A DNA stretch of 64,000 bases from Exiguobacterium aestuarii (GTDB lineage: Bacteria > Bacillota > Bacilli > Exiguobacteriales > Exiguobacteriaceae). The notes beneath the pieces were generated by a model that saw nothing but the letters and a program-made list of their open reading frames with translations, did no database searches and was not told the DNA's origin. This document shows positions 51,832 through 63,969 of this stretch, in pieces. Every line of letters starts with the position of its first letter. Position 1 is the stretch's first letter. The position numbers and the translations under genes are program-made. The stretch lies in the NCBI RefSeq assembly GCF_020171655.1, contig NZ_JAIVAC010000001.1, forward strand, positions 1,736,001 to 1,800,000, written 5' to 3'.

Positions 51832-53022
51832 TTATTCACTCGATTCGTCAAGGTTACGGGACCATCGAATCGCTTCAAGGTAGTATTGAGTCCAATTTGA
51901 ATCTATGTTATGAATAGGGATTGTCAACCGCTCATAGGCGATGACATCCTCGAGCAACATCCGTAATCCGTTCGGTTCTCCGAGAAGCGCCGCTTTCACG
52001 GGAGGCGCTACAGGCAGCTCTGCAATCAGCGTCTGCATCGCCTCGTCCAAAATGACGTCGAGCGATGAGAAGATACCCGTGATAAACGCATCGAACGGAG
52101 AGGCACCACTATGTGTATCCTCCGCAATCAATTCCATCATCTTCCCACGAATGACACTTTGTTTAATCAGTTCCTTCGATTCAGACGTCTGCATCTCGCG
52201 CAGCAACATTAGATAGGACCATCGCTTCATTTCATCGAGACCGATTCGCGCAACAGCTTGTTCGATGGACTGAATCGTATGACGTCCTTTTTGATACACC
52301 GTATTGACGGAACGAAGCATTTTATACGATAAATCGACACTTCGTTCAATTTGCGCCGAAATGCGACGGAAACTCGGCTCTGGTCGATCCAGTTCTTTCA
52401 ATACCTCAATGAGCGTATGACGCAGTGGGTGAACTTCTGCCCCGTGTATGACAATCGGTCGGCTAAAGAAATAACCTTGGAACATCTTATACCCTAGCCG
52501 TTTCGCAATCTCATACTCTGCCGGCGTCTCGATTTTTTCCGCTAAAAATTCGACCCGATGTCCGAGAGCATCGATTAACTTTTGTTGCTGCTCAACCGGT
52601 GTAGCTTGATAATCAATCTTGATGATGTCAGCTAATCCGATAAAAGGACGATACTTTTCTTCAAACACAAAGTCATCCAGTGCAATCGTGTATCCTTGGC
52701 GTCTGAGCGACCGAAGAGACTGCAACACTTTCTCGGTCGGCTCAACGTGCTCAAGTACTTCTACGACGAGGGATTGACGAGGTAACAATGATGGCACCTC
52801 TCCTTCAATCAACGTTTGTGGAAAGTTGATGAACGCTCTCGTCCCTTCGGTTAACTCCCGAAAATTAAAAACGAGATAGGCGTTATGAATCACGTCAGCC
52901 GTTGCTAACGAGTCATCGACATTCTCGAAAATGTTATTTTCGCTGCGGCGATACAACAGTTCGTAGCCGCAAACGCGTAATTGTTGGTCAAAAATCGGTT
53001 GTCGCGCAACGTAAACTTTCAT
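51832..53022 (-). CDS. EAL-HDOD signalling protein (YuxH-like)
   Basis: 396-aa protein. The N-terminal EAL-like domain (about 1-190) begins VYVARQPIF-type and has YELLYR where active phosphodiesterases have the EAL/EALLR signature. It keeps ALDDF, IKID and a lysine-glutamate pair (LAEKIE). The C-terminal HDOD domain (about 200-385) includes ISAQIERSVDLSYKMLRSVN and VARIGLDEMKRWSYLMLL. YuxH and CdgJ-type members are usually inactive as phosphodiesterases and work by protein contacts in motility control. It lies between atpC and ywzB, an insertion relative to Bacillus. Confidence 0.85.
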   Translation of the reverse strand: MKVYVARQPIFDQQLRVCGYELLYRRSENNIFENVDDSLATADVIHNAYLVFNFRELTEGTRAFINFPQTLIEGEVPSLLPRQSLVVEVLEHVEPTEKVLQSLRSLRRQGYTIALDDFVFEEKYRPFIGLADIIKIDYQATPVEQQQKLIDALGHRVEFLAEKIETPAEYEIAKRLGYKMFQGYFFSRPIVIHGAEVHPLRHTLIEVLKELDRPEPSFRRISAQIERSVDLSYKMLRSVNTVYQKGRHTIQSIEQAVARIGLDEMKRWSYLMLLREMQTSESKELIKQSVIRGKMMELIAEDTHSGASPFDAFITGIFSSLDVILDEAMQTLIAELPVAPPVKAALLGEPNGLRMLLEDVIAYERLTIPIHNIDSNWTQYYLEAIRWSRNLDESSE

Positions 53023-53138
53023 TCCCTATTCTCCTTTACAATCCATTCCCACCTTTATTATCGGTCACCGTCTCTACACTTTTTACTAGTCCCATGATTT
53101 AGGAGCAAGACGAAAGACCTATCTTTTCGTTCAAACAT

Positions 53139-53169
53139 AAAAAAACTCCCACACTTTCGTGTGAGAGTT
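53139..53169 (-). terminator. Terminator of the atp operon
   Basis: Minus-strand arms AACTCTCACAC and GTGTGGGAGTT around GAAA, followed by seven T. Confidence 0.92.
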
Positions 53170-53173
53170 GTTG

Positions 53174-53584
53174 TTATTCTTTCATATCGCGAATGCTCAA
53201 GCGGTTGATCGCTTTTTTGAGCGCAAGTTCCGCACGACGGAATTCGAGTTCTGAGAGCTTCGTGTCTTGGAGACGGCGCTCGGCCCGAACTTTCGCCGCA
53301 GAAGCGCGGTCATAGTCGATCTTATCCGCCATTTCGGCTGTTTCAGCTAAGATCGTCACCGTATCGGGACGAACTTCCATGAAACCGCCGCTGATTGCGA
53401 TCAACGTGCGTCCACCATCTTCGTGGCGCAGTTTGAGGACTGAGACGTCGAGTGGTGTCACCATCGGGATGTGCTTCGGTAAAATACCGAGCTCACCAGT
53501 GACCGATTTGGCGATGACCATTCGTGCGTCCCCTTCAAAAGCTGCACCATCCGGGGTGACGACGTTGACGTGAACAGTATTCAT
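53174..53584 (-). CDS. atpC: F1Fo-ATP synthase subunit epsilon
   Basis: 136-aa central-stalk subunit that couples and inhibits ATPase activity. An N-terminal beta-barrel ([40 protein letters not shown]) is followed by a C-terminal helix pair (about 90-135, [23 protein letters not shown]). It is the last gene of the operon, 28 bases after atpD, and is followed by a terminator. Confidence 0.96.
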   Translation of the reverse strand: MNTVHVNVVTPDGAAFEGDARMVIAKSVTGELGILPKHIPMVTPLDVSVLKLRHEDGGRTLIAISGGFMEVRPDTVTILAETAEMADKIDYDRASAAKVRAERRLQDTKLSELEFRRAELALKKAINRLSIRDMKE

Positions 53585-53612
53585 CGTCTAGTTTCCCCCT
53601 TCCGCGTAGGTC

Positions 53613-55043
<1,431 letters not shown>

Positions 55044-55065
55044 CTACAATCTAGAGAGCGTGCGC

Positions 55066-55929
<864 letters not shown>

Positions 55930-55959
55930 TCACCACCTTAATAGACGCTCGTCACCGGA

Positions 55960-57486
<1,527 letters not shown>

Positions 57487-58020
57487 TTACGCATTCAACA
57501 ATTCACGCTCGAGGCGTGTCAATTTCGTTTCGATCGTATCATCGTACGTCGTGTATCCGACTTGGACACGGAGTCCACCGATGACTTCTTCATCGACGAC
57601 GTTCTTCAATTGGAGCGTCTTCCCGAGCTTCTGTCCGAAGACGAGTTCGACGTCTTTCAAGTCTGTTGCCGACAACGGGTAGGCGCTTGTGACAATACCC
57701 TCTGCAATCCCACGATAGTCGTTGATGTAGTCGCGGACGTAACGTGGCAATGCGCGAACCTCTGCCGCACGGTCGTTTTCGACCATGACGAGAAGTGTGT
57801 TCACGACAATCGCCGTCATATCACCAAAGCTGTCTTTTAAAAGCTGTGCAAGCTCGCTGTCACTGACTGCTGGATTCGTTAAGAGATCCATGAGTTCAGG
57901 AGTCGCGTGGAGCACTTCATCGAGCAGACGCACTTCCGCTTCGACTTGGTCGAGCGTGCCTTGTTCCCGTGCTAAGTCGAAGAGCGCTTTGGCATAGCGT
58001 TTTGCTAGTGATGCGTTCAT
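57487..58020 (-). CDS. atpH: F1Fo-ATP synthase subunit delta
   Basis: 177-aa peripheral-stalk subunit that joins F1 to the b dimer. Start MNASLAKRYAKALFDLA and the C-terminal EEVIGGLRVQVGYTTYDDTIETKLTRLER are family hallmarks. Its ATG shares a base with the atpF stop (TGATG), indicating translational coupling. Confidence 0.96.
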   Translation of the reverse strand: MNASLAKRYAKALFDLAREQGTLDQVEAEVRLLDEVLHATPELMDLLTNPAVSDSELAQLLKDSFGDMTAIVVNTLLVMVENDRAAEVRALPRYVRDYINDYRGIAEGIVTSAYPLSATDLKDVELVFGQKLGKTLQLKNVVDEEVIGGLRVQVGYTTYDDTIETKLTRLERELLNA

Positions 58021-58547
58021 CAGTTCGCACCTTTCGCTTTAGACAGGAAGTCTGTGACGAGGGCACGTTGTTTCGCTTCATCGCCTTTAAGGTCTGATTG
58101 AAGGACGTGGCGTGCTGCCGAAAGCGCCTGTGTGACGACTTCCGTTTGAAGGGATTGTTTCGCAAGCTCGCGCTCACGCTCAATCGCTTTCTCTGCCTCG
58201 TTTTTAATTTGTTCAGCTTCCAAACGCGCCTGCTCCACCAAGCGTGCTTGTTCTGCTTCTGCTTGTCGACGGCTTGCGTCGAGCATTTCTTTCGACTCTG
58301 TACGTGCCGCACTGAGTGCATCACGTTGTTCGACGACATAGTTTTCCGCATCTTTGCGGCTCTTTTCAGCGAGTTCAATCTCATTCGCTACATACTCTTC
58401 ACGCTGTCTCATCATTCCAAGGAGTGGTCCCCAAGCAAATTTCTTCAACAGGGCCAAGAGTACGAGGAATGTGAAAATTGTAAAGATCATATCTAGGATG
58501 CGGAGGCCTTCGCCGCCGCCACCAGCTGCAATCATCATCGTATCCAT
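58020..58547 (-). CDS. atpF: F1Fo-ATP synthase subunit b
   Basis: 175-aa peripheral stalk: one TM helix (about 17-38) after a glycine-rich AAGGGGEG leader, then a long charged coiled coil (EEYVANEIELAEKSRKDAEN to EREREL) ending in the delta-binding region. Membrane segment FTIFTFLVLLALLKKFAWGPLL is typical. The stop overlaps atpH. Confidence 0.96.
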   Translation of the reverse strand: MDTMMIAAGGGGEGLRILDMIFTIFTFLVLLALLKKFAWGPLLGMMRQREEYVANEIELAEKSRKDAENYVVEQRDALSAARTESKEMLDASRRQAEAEQARLVEQARLEAEQIKNEAEKAIERERELAKQSLQTEVVTQALSAARHVLQSDLKGDEAKQRALVTDFLSKAKGAN

Positions 58548-58572
58548 GCATACCCTCCTCTTGACTAAATAA

Positions 58573-58596
58573 GTGAGGGAGACGTGCTCCCTCTCA
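58573..58596 (-). repeat. Intercistronic stem-loop between atpE and atpF
   Basis: Minus-strand AGGGAG and CTCCCT form a stem of six to eight pairs in the 71-base gap, without a T-run. It might stabilise the atpE part of the message or limit read-through, as the c-subunit is needed in about tenfold excess. The role is inferred. Confidence 0.5.
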
Positions 58597-58618
58597 TGCT
58601 ATTCTCGTTAACTCGGAA

Positions 58619-58861
<243 letters not shown>

Positions 58862-58905
58862 TTAAGTAAATAAGTTGTTTGTAACGCTTTGGCGAGATGT
58901 CCGAA

Positions 58906-59643
58906 TCAATGTTCGGCCGAAGCTTTGTGCCCGATGTACACCATTGCAAGCGTCAGGAAAATGTAGGATTGGATAACCCCGATAAAGATTGAGAAACCTT
59001 GCCATAGAATCATTGGGAAGACCGCAAAGATTGCGCCGAGCGGGTTGAGTGCTCCTTCGGCTGTAATCGCGAGTCCCAAGATGATGGTAATCATGATTTC
59101 ACCGGCAAAAATGTTACCGTATAGACGCAAACCGAGCGTCAATGTGTTCGCAAACTCCTCGATCAACTTGATCGGAAGCAAGAACCAGACTGGTTTTACG
59201 AATTCCGCCGAATAGTGCTTGAATCCGTGTAGCTTCACCCCGTAGTAATGCGACATTGCAACGACGAGTGTCGACAACGCCAAGGTTACGTAAGGATCGG
59301 CCGTCGGTGAGTTGAACCACAGATAGTGTCCGGAAATGACGTTAAACGGTAGACCCATCAAGTTTGAGAAGAGAATGAACAAAATCAACGTCATCCCAAA
59401 TCCGATAAAGCGTCCTCCTGTCTTCCAGTCCATCGCACTAGCGATGATTCCACGCACGAACTCCGCGAAGAATTCCATGAAGTTTTGTTTGCCAGTCGGC
59501 TTCATAGCCAAACGTCTTGTTCCCCAGATGGCGAATACGAAGACGAGTAACGCTGCTATTAGCACTGTAATGACGTTCGTCCAGCTCCCGTATAACGTAT
59601 AGTCCCCAAAGTGCAGAGAATATGTGGGAAACTCATGACCCAT
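58906..59643 (-). CDS. atpB: F1Fo-ATP synthase subunit a
   Basis: 245-aa membrane subunit with the proton half-channels. The essential arginine is in EFANTLTLGLRLYGNIFAGE, and the C-terminal helices include FPMILWQGFSIFIGVIQSYIFLTLAMVYIG. The start ATG shares a base with the stop of atpI (TAATG). A 65-base gap precedes atpE. Confidence 0.97.
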   Translation of the reverse strand: MGHEFPTYSLHFGDYTLYGSWTNVITVLIAALLVFVFAIWGTRRLAMKPTGKQNFMEFFAEFVRGIIASAMDWKTGGRFIGFGMTLILFILFSNLMGLPFNVISGHYLWFNSPTADPYVTLALSTLVVAMSHYYGVKLHGFKHYSAEFVKPVWFLLPIKLIEEFANTLTLGLRLYGNIFAGEIMITIILGLAITAEGALNPLGAIFAVFPMILWQGFSIFIGVIQSYIFLTLAMVYIGHKASAEH

Positions 59644-60050
59644 TAATATTCACCTCTTTTCCTGCTGAGCTGGGCAAGTGTGAACTCGCCAAATTGTATA
59701 ATGTGGCCGGCGATTAGACCAGTTACCACCGCGATGACGGACACCCGATCCTCATAGAAAAGACCGACTATCACTGCTAACGCACCGACCGCCATTCTTG
59801 AAACGGTCCCGTGCGACTTTGGTCGTCGTCCATGCTCGATGACGTCATACATGCGAATGACGCTTCGATTCTGCATATGTAGAATGATGAGACTTCCGAC
59901 TCCACCGATGAATAGCCCGAGAAATACAGCTTTATACACCGGGATGATGAATGCGCCGATGAGCAAAATCGCAAACCAGACGGTAAACCATTTCGTATAA
60001 CGCTTCATCAGTTCTTTCTGTGCTTTTCTGTCTGCTTGAATCGTATTCAT
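59643..60050 (-). CDS. atpI: ATP synthase accessory protein AtpI
   Basis: 135-aa four-helix membrane protein thought to help c-ring assembly and, with AtpZ, Mg2+/Ca2+ movement in alkaliphilic Bacillus. N-terminal MNTIQADRKAQKELMKRYTKW is followed by helices at about 23-42, 46-63, 84-100 and 104-122. ATG 60050 follows GGAGAGGACGA. It overlaps the atpZ stop by ATGA and atpB by one base. A longer in-frame start reads through atpZ and is rejected. Confidence 0.88.
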   Translation of the reverse strand: MNTIQADRKAQKELMKRYTKWFTVWFAILLIGAFIIPVYKAVFLGLFIGGVGSLIILHMQNRSVIRMYDVIEHGRRPKSHGTVSRMAVGALAVIVGLFYEDRVSVIAVVTGLIAGHIIQFGEFTLAQLSRKRGEY

Positions 60051-60274
60051 TCGTCCTCTCCTGTCAATAAACTCCGAAGGGTGAGAACTAGCGCCGTAAT
60101 CCCGAACACGAGTCCGAGGATGATCGACACATTCCAACCAAACGTGCCCCAAAATTCACGTCTTTCGCCGTACTGTCCGACGAGATAACCGATGACGATC
60201 GGTCCAGCAAGTGCTGTTGAAATTTGTGAAGCGAGCGAGGCATAGGATAGGTAACGATTGTCTTTTTTCGCCAT
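60047..60274 (-). CDS. atpZ: AtpZ-like small membrane protein
   Basis: 75-aa two-helix protein at the head of the atp operon: YLSYASLASQISTALAGPIVIGYLVGQY and FGWNVSIILGLVFGITALVLTLRSLL. It matches the AtpZ/AtpI (F0F1-ATPase subunit, putative Ca2+/Mg2+ transporter) family by pattern. ATG 60274 follows AAAGGGGGAC; a longer form starting in the leader is rejected. AtpI follows with an ATGA overlap. In alkaliphilic Bacillus AtpZ and AtpI form a cation channel needed at high pH. Confidence 0.8.
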   Translation of the reverse strand: MAKKDNRYLSYASLASQISTALAGPIVIGYLVGQYGERREFWGTFGWNVSIILGLVFGITALVLTLRSLLTGEDE

Positions 60275-60554
60275 CCTGGTCCCCCTTTCACGCACGATGC
60301 GCTTCTCTCTTCTTCACGGATTCACACTCGCGTGACCATCAAAAGTCACACAAGTTCAGAGTAATAGAAATGGCATAAGAAGTCAATGAATTTCACAATT
60401 ATAAAAGCGCTTTAAATCAAGTCGTATCAATAGTTTTACGCACTTCATAAAGTAAACGAATGATGCACTTTTTAAAGAAAGTGTGAAGAAACGTTGAAAT
60501 AAAAATGTTGACTTTATAACATTTCACAAAAGGAATCAGATGAAGAATAGTTCA

Positions 60555-60598
60555 GTTATACCCCCACGTTTTGGAAATTTCAATCGGTAAACGTTTAC
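60555..60598 (-). promoter_or_regulatory. Candidate atp promoter with upstream cre-like palindrome
   Basis: On the minus strand TTGAAA (60583-60578), 17 bases, TATAAC (60560-60555). The perfect palindrome GTAAACGTTTAC (60598-60587) directly upstream matches the CcpA cre except at the outermost bases, a position typical for CcpA activation. The leader to atpZ would be about 270 bases long. Confidence 0.55.
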
Positions 60599-60662
60599 GT
60601 TCACAAAGAGTTACGAAACGGTCGTTGACTTCATTTTGAAATCGTTTTCACCGCCCTGTTTT

Positions 60663-60692
60663 AGTATAACGATAGTCATTTCGCGCTGTCGA
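60663..60692 (-). promoter_or_regulatory. Second candidate atp promoter
   Basis: On the minus strand TCGACA (60692-60687), 18 bases, TATACT (60668-60663); both hexamers match the sigma-A consensus in five of six positions. The palindrome at 60587-60598 would then lie about 65 bases downstream. Confidence 0.5.
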
Positions 60693-61100
60693 GGGGTTCT
60701 CGCCAATTTTCCGTGACGTCTCTCACACCCATTCTTTTTAACGTTTAATGTCAGGAAATCCCTTTAAATCAACCTTAAACGATAGGATATACCCTAATTA
60801 ATCACTCTAACGTTCATATAAGCTTCCTTTATATTTGTGTCGATTTTGTGACTCCTCTCTAAAATGAACTCACTACATCATCGACTGAAAGACGACTGCT
60901 CATTTTTTAGCTCGAGTAGATCAAGCATTTTGTCAATAGCGATGCGATGTGTTCGTTCAAACAGTCATCATTCGACCCCAGGTTCGCCATAGATTTCACA
61001 CACACGATTCATCTCTTATAAGCGACGTTATCACCAATCAAAACAAGGGAACTATAATCCCCGATTTAGATAAGAAGTAAACGCTTTTTCAAAAAGAAAT

Positions 61101-61126
61101 GTTTACAGTTCATTGACATGGGGCAT
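61101..61126 (+). promoter_or_regulatory. Sigma-B-like promoter of the OpuC/EgtUV-type operon
   Basis: GTTTAC (61101-61106), 14 bases, GGGCAT (61121-61126) resembles the Bacillus/Listeria sigma-B consensus GTTTAA-N12-14-GGGTAT at ten of twelve positions. TTTACA (61102-61107), 18 bases, TATATG (61126-61131) is an overlapping sigma-A alternative. The ATG follows about 40 bases later. Confidence 0.55.
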
Positions 61127-61167
61127 ATATGATTATGTGAAAATAATTATTTGAAAAGGGTGAATGT

Positions 61168-62298
61168 ATGATTGAGTTTAAAAACGTCAAAAAGTCGTTT
61201 AAGCAAACGACCGTTTTAAAAGAAATGAATCTCACCATCAACAAAGGTGAGCTCGTCGTGTTTATCGGCCCGTCTGGTTGCGGTAAAACAACCTCTCTAA
61301 AAATGATTAATCGCTTGATTGAGCCGACAGAAGGAACGATTATCGTCAATGGCCAGGATACTCGGAAGATGGACCCAATCAAGTTGCGTCGTCAAATGGG
61401 ATATGTCATTCAACAAACCGGTCTCTTCCCTCACATGACGATTCGCGAAAACATTCAATTGATTGCGAGTCTAGGAGGGCAAGCTGAACAAGAAATGGAT
61501 GCTCGAACCGAGCACCTACTAAAGATGGTTGGACTTGACCCGGACCAATTCATCGATCGATATCCGAGTGAATTGAGCGGCGGTCAGCAACAACGAATCG
61601 GATTCGCCCGCGCTTTAATGAACGATCCTGAGGTCATTTTGATGGATGAGCCGTTCAGCGCGCTCGACCCCGTCACGCGAAACGATTTGCAAGAAGAACT
61701 TTTTAACTTACAAGAAGAAGTGAAGAAGACGATTGTATTCGTCACCCATGATATGGATGAAGCGATCAAACTGGCCGATCGCATTTGTATCATGCGCGAC
61801 GGCGAAATCGTTCAATTCGATACACCAGAACAGATTTTGCGTCATCCAAAAGATGCATATGTCGAATCGTTCATCGGTAAAAATCGAATTTGGAGCAGTC
61901 CAGAATACATTAAGGCAAAAGATATTATGATTGTCGATCCTGTTTCCATCAGCGGAAAACGGACGGTCCTTCAAGCAATTGAAATCATGCGCTCGCGTAA
62001 AGTCGATAGCTTGTTGATCACCGACCGTGACCGAAAGCTCCAAGGATTGATTAAGTTGAAAGATATCAATGCAAATATCGATCAGACAAAACGACTCGAA
62101 GAAGTCATGAATCGCGAATACGCGTACGTCTCCATCGATGATTCCCTTCTCGATATATTAGACGTGATGAATACGAGCGACCAAGGTTACTTGCCCGTCG
62201 TCGAAGGCCCGACACTACATGGCCTCATTACACGAAGCAGCTTACTATCCGTCCTCAGTGAACAATTTACACAAGACCATGAGGAGGAACCTGTATGA
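61168..62298 (+). CDS. QAT-family ABC transporter ATPase with tandem CBS domains (OpuCA/EgtV type)
   Basis: 376-aa ATPase. Walker A GPSGCGKTT, signature LSGGQQQRIGFARA, Walker B VILMDEPFSALD and switch His in FVTHDMDEAIKLADR. Two C-terminal CBS domains (about 250-370; IMRSRKVDSLLITDRDRKLQGLI and YLPVVEGPTLHGLITRSSL) may sense ionic strength or nucleotides. In OpuCA/OpuBA this type drives glycine betaine, carnitine or choline import; in EgtV it drives ergothioneine import. AAAAGGGTG precedes the ATG. It overlaps the permease fusion gene by four bases. Confidence 0.88.
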   Translation: MIEFKNVKKSFKQTTVLKEMNLTINKGELVVFIGPSGCGKTTSLKMINRLIEPTEGTIIVNGQDTRKMDPIKLRRQMGYVIQQTGLFPHMTIRENIQLIASLGGQAEQEMDARTEHLLKMVGLDPDQFIDRYPSELSGGQQQRIGFARALMNDPEVILMDEPFSALDPVTRNDLQEELFNLQEEVKKTIVFVTHDMDEAIKLADRICIMRDGEIVQFDTPEQILRHPKDAYVESFIGKNRIWSSPEYIKAKDIMIVDPVSISGKRTVLQAIEIMRSRKVDSLLITDRDRKLQGLIKLKDINANIDQTKRLEEVMNREYAYVSIDDSLLDILDVMNTSDQGYLPVVEGPTLHGLITRSSLLSVLSEQFTQDHEEEPV

Positions 62299-63884
62299 AT
62301 GCCATCCAAAGCTTTTTTGATTACTTCACAAACAATACAAGCCAAATCGGAACGCTATTACTCGAACATCTCCAACTAACGGTGTTCGCCGTCTCTCTTG
62401 CCGTCCTTCTCGGTGTGCCGCTCGGGATTTTGATTTTACGTATACCCCGACTTGCCAAACCGACTCTCGGATTGACGAGTGTCGTCCAGGCAGTCCCAAG
62501 TTTGGCCCTTCTTGGTTTCTTGATTCCGTTTATCGGAATTGGATCGACGCCTGCGATTATCATGGTCGTATTGTACTCGCTTTTACCGATTGTCAAAAAC
62601 ACGTATACCGGTCTTTCAAGCATCCCTGGCGATACGCTCGAATCAGCGAAAGGGATCGGCTTAACGAACCGACAAATTTTAAGTAAAATTCAACTACCCC
62701 TTGCCTTACCGATTATTATGGCAGGGATTCGAATCTCAGCGGTCACGGCTGTCGGATTGATGACGATTTCCGCATTCGTTGGTGCCGGCGGTTTAGGATA
62801 TCTCGTCTTCGCCGGGATTCAAACGGTCGACAACAATCAAATCTTGGCCGGCGCGATTCCAGCCGGATTACTTGCGCTTCTCATCGACTTCATCGTCAGC
62901 CGAATCGAATATAAAGTCGCTCCGAACGGAATCGTCTTAGCGGATGGTCGAATGAAGAAGAAAAAACGTAGCACGGCCAAAAAGGTCGTCAAACCCGCTT
63001 TTGTCATCTCGACCGCGTTAGTCTTATTGCTCGCGGGATCGATTTATGCCTTCACACGAGACGATGATACGATTGTCGTCGGATCAAAAAACTTTACCGA
63101 ACAATTGATTCTCGGGAACATGGTTGCCGATTTGATTGAAGATCGGACTGACCTTGATGTCAAACGGCAACTGAACCTAGGGGGCACACAAGTCGCATTC
63201 AGCGCTCTCCGGACAGGTGAGATTGATACGTACGTTGAATACACAGGAACGCTGTCGGTCGACGTCTTGAAACAAGAAGTCGATAACGACCCGGATGCCG
63301 TATACGAGAATGTCAAAGATCAAATCAATGAGCGTTTCGGGATTCAGACACTCGACCCGATTGGATTCAACAACACGTATGCGATTGCGGTAAAAAAAGA
63401 AGATGTCGAAAAGTATGACCTGAAGACGGTATCTGACTTAGCGGAAGTGAGCGACACGCTCGTCTTCGGTCCAACGATTGAATTCTCGAACCGAGAAGAC
63501 GGTTACCTTGGATTAAAAGAAACCTATCCGTTCAACTTCCAAGACGTGAAACCGGTCGACGGCGGACTTCGTTATACAGCACTTATGAATAATGAAAGCA
63601 ATGCCATCGATAGTTTCTCGACAGATGGTTTATTGAAGCGTTTTGACTTGACGGTCCTTGAGGACGATCAACAATTTTTCCCACCGTACTATGCTGTCCC
63701 AATCGTCAGCAACGAGACGTTACAAGAACACCCTGAGCTCGAAGGCGTCTTGAATACGCTAAGCGGTAAAATCACGGATGAAGTCATGCAAGAATTGAAC
63801 TACCTTGCCGATGTCGAAAAACAGCGTCCTGAAAAAGTCGCGCGTGACTTCTTGATCGAAGAAGGATTGATTGAAACAAACTAA
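62295..63884 (+). CDS. QAT-family permease fused to substrate-binding domain (OpuCBC/EgtU type)
   Basis: 529-aa fusion. Residues about 15-210 are an OpuCB-type permease (ESAKGIGLTNRQILSKIQLPLALP is the ATPase loop). A basic linker and another TM helix (about 232-255) follow. Residues about 258-525 form an OpuAC/ProX-type binding domain: VVGSKNFTEQLILGN, GGTQVAFSALRTGEIDTYVEYTGT, EFSNREDGYLG and SFSTDGLL. Such permease-binding fusions occur in BilEB/EgtU. The ligand is either a quaternary ammonium osmolyte or ergothioneine; the sequence alone does not decide. The start overlaps the ATPase gene. A terminator follows. Confidence 0.88.
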   Translation: MNAIQSFFDYFTNNTSQIGTLLLEHLQLTVFAVSLAVLLGVPLGILILRIPRLAKPTLGLTSVVQAVPSLALLGFLIPFIGIGSTPAIIMVVLYSLLPIVKNTYTGLSSIPGDTLESAKGIGLTNRQILSKIQLPLALPIIMAGIRISAVTAVGLMTISAFVGAGGLGYLVFAGIQTVDNNQILAGAIPAGLLALLIDFIVSRIEYKVAPNGIVLADGRMKKKKRSTAKKVVKPAFVISTALVLLLAGSIYAFTRDDDTIVVGSKNFTEQLILGNMVADLIEDRTDLDVKRQLNLGGTQVAFSALRTGEIDTYVEYTGTLSVDVLKQEVDNDPDAVYENVKDQINERFGIQTLDPIGFNNTYAIAVKKEDVEKYDLKTVSDLAEVSDTLVFGPTIEFSNREDGYLGLKETYPFNFQDVKPVDGGLRYTALMNNESNAIDSFSTDGLLKRFDLTVLEDDQQFFPPYYAVPIVSNETLQEHPELEGVLNTLSGKITDEVMQELNYLADVEKQRPEKVARDFLIEEGLIETN

Positions 63885-63885
63885 A

Positions 63886-63912
63886 AAGAGCAGCCTTCGC
63901 GGTCGCTCTTCT
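63886..63912 (+). terminator. Terminator of the transporter operon
   Basis: Arms AAGAGC-GCC and GGTCGCTCTT around TTCGC, directly after the stop at 63884; short T-tract. Confidence 0.7.
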
Positions 63913-63925
63913 GTACATCTAAAAG

Positions 63926-63956
63926 AAACGGACATCTCCCGCGAGATGTCCGTTTT
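63926..63956 (-). terminator. Terminator after upp
   Basis: Arms AAACGGACATCTC and GAGATGTCCGTTT; on the minus strand it follows the upp stop and is followed by CTTTT. Confidence 0.82.
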
Positions 63957-63969
63957 ACATATGAGTTAT

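Larger units (their letters stand above)
60275..61167. other. Long intergenic region between atp and the QAT transporter genes
   Basis: This gap of about 890 bases is far longer than any other here and is AT-rich. No convincing ORF with a ribosome site was found; a frame at 60864 has none. It holds tandem minus-strand promoter candidates for atp, two cre-like palindromes (GTAAACGTTTAC at 60587-60598 and AAAGCGCTTT at 60404-60413) and a plus-strand sigma-B-like promoter at 61101. The rest (about 60700-61090) shows no feature that I can support. Confidence 0.6.

Noticed and set aside
59643-60152. Longer AtpI reading frame starting inside atpZ
   Set aside because: The extra 34 residues are out of character; AtpZ occupies the region and ATG 60050 has the ribosome site and ATGA overlap.
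60864-60992. Short ORF of about 42 codons in the long intergenic gap
   Set aside because: No ribosome site, odd amino-acid composition and no promoter close by.
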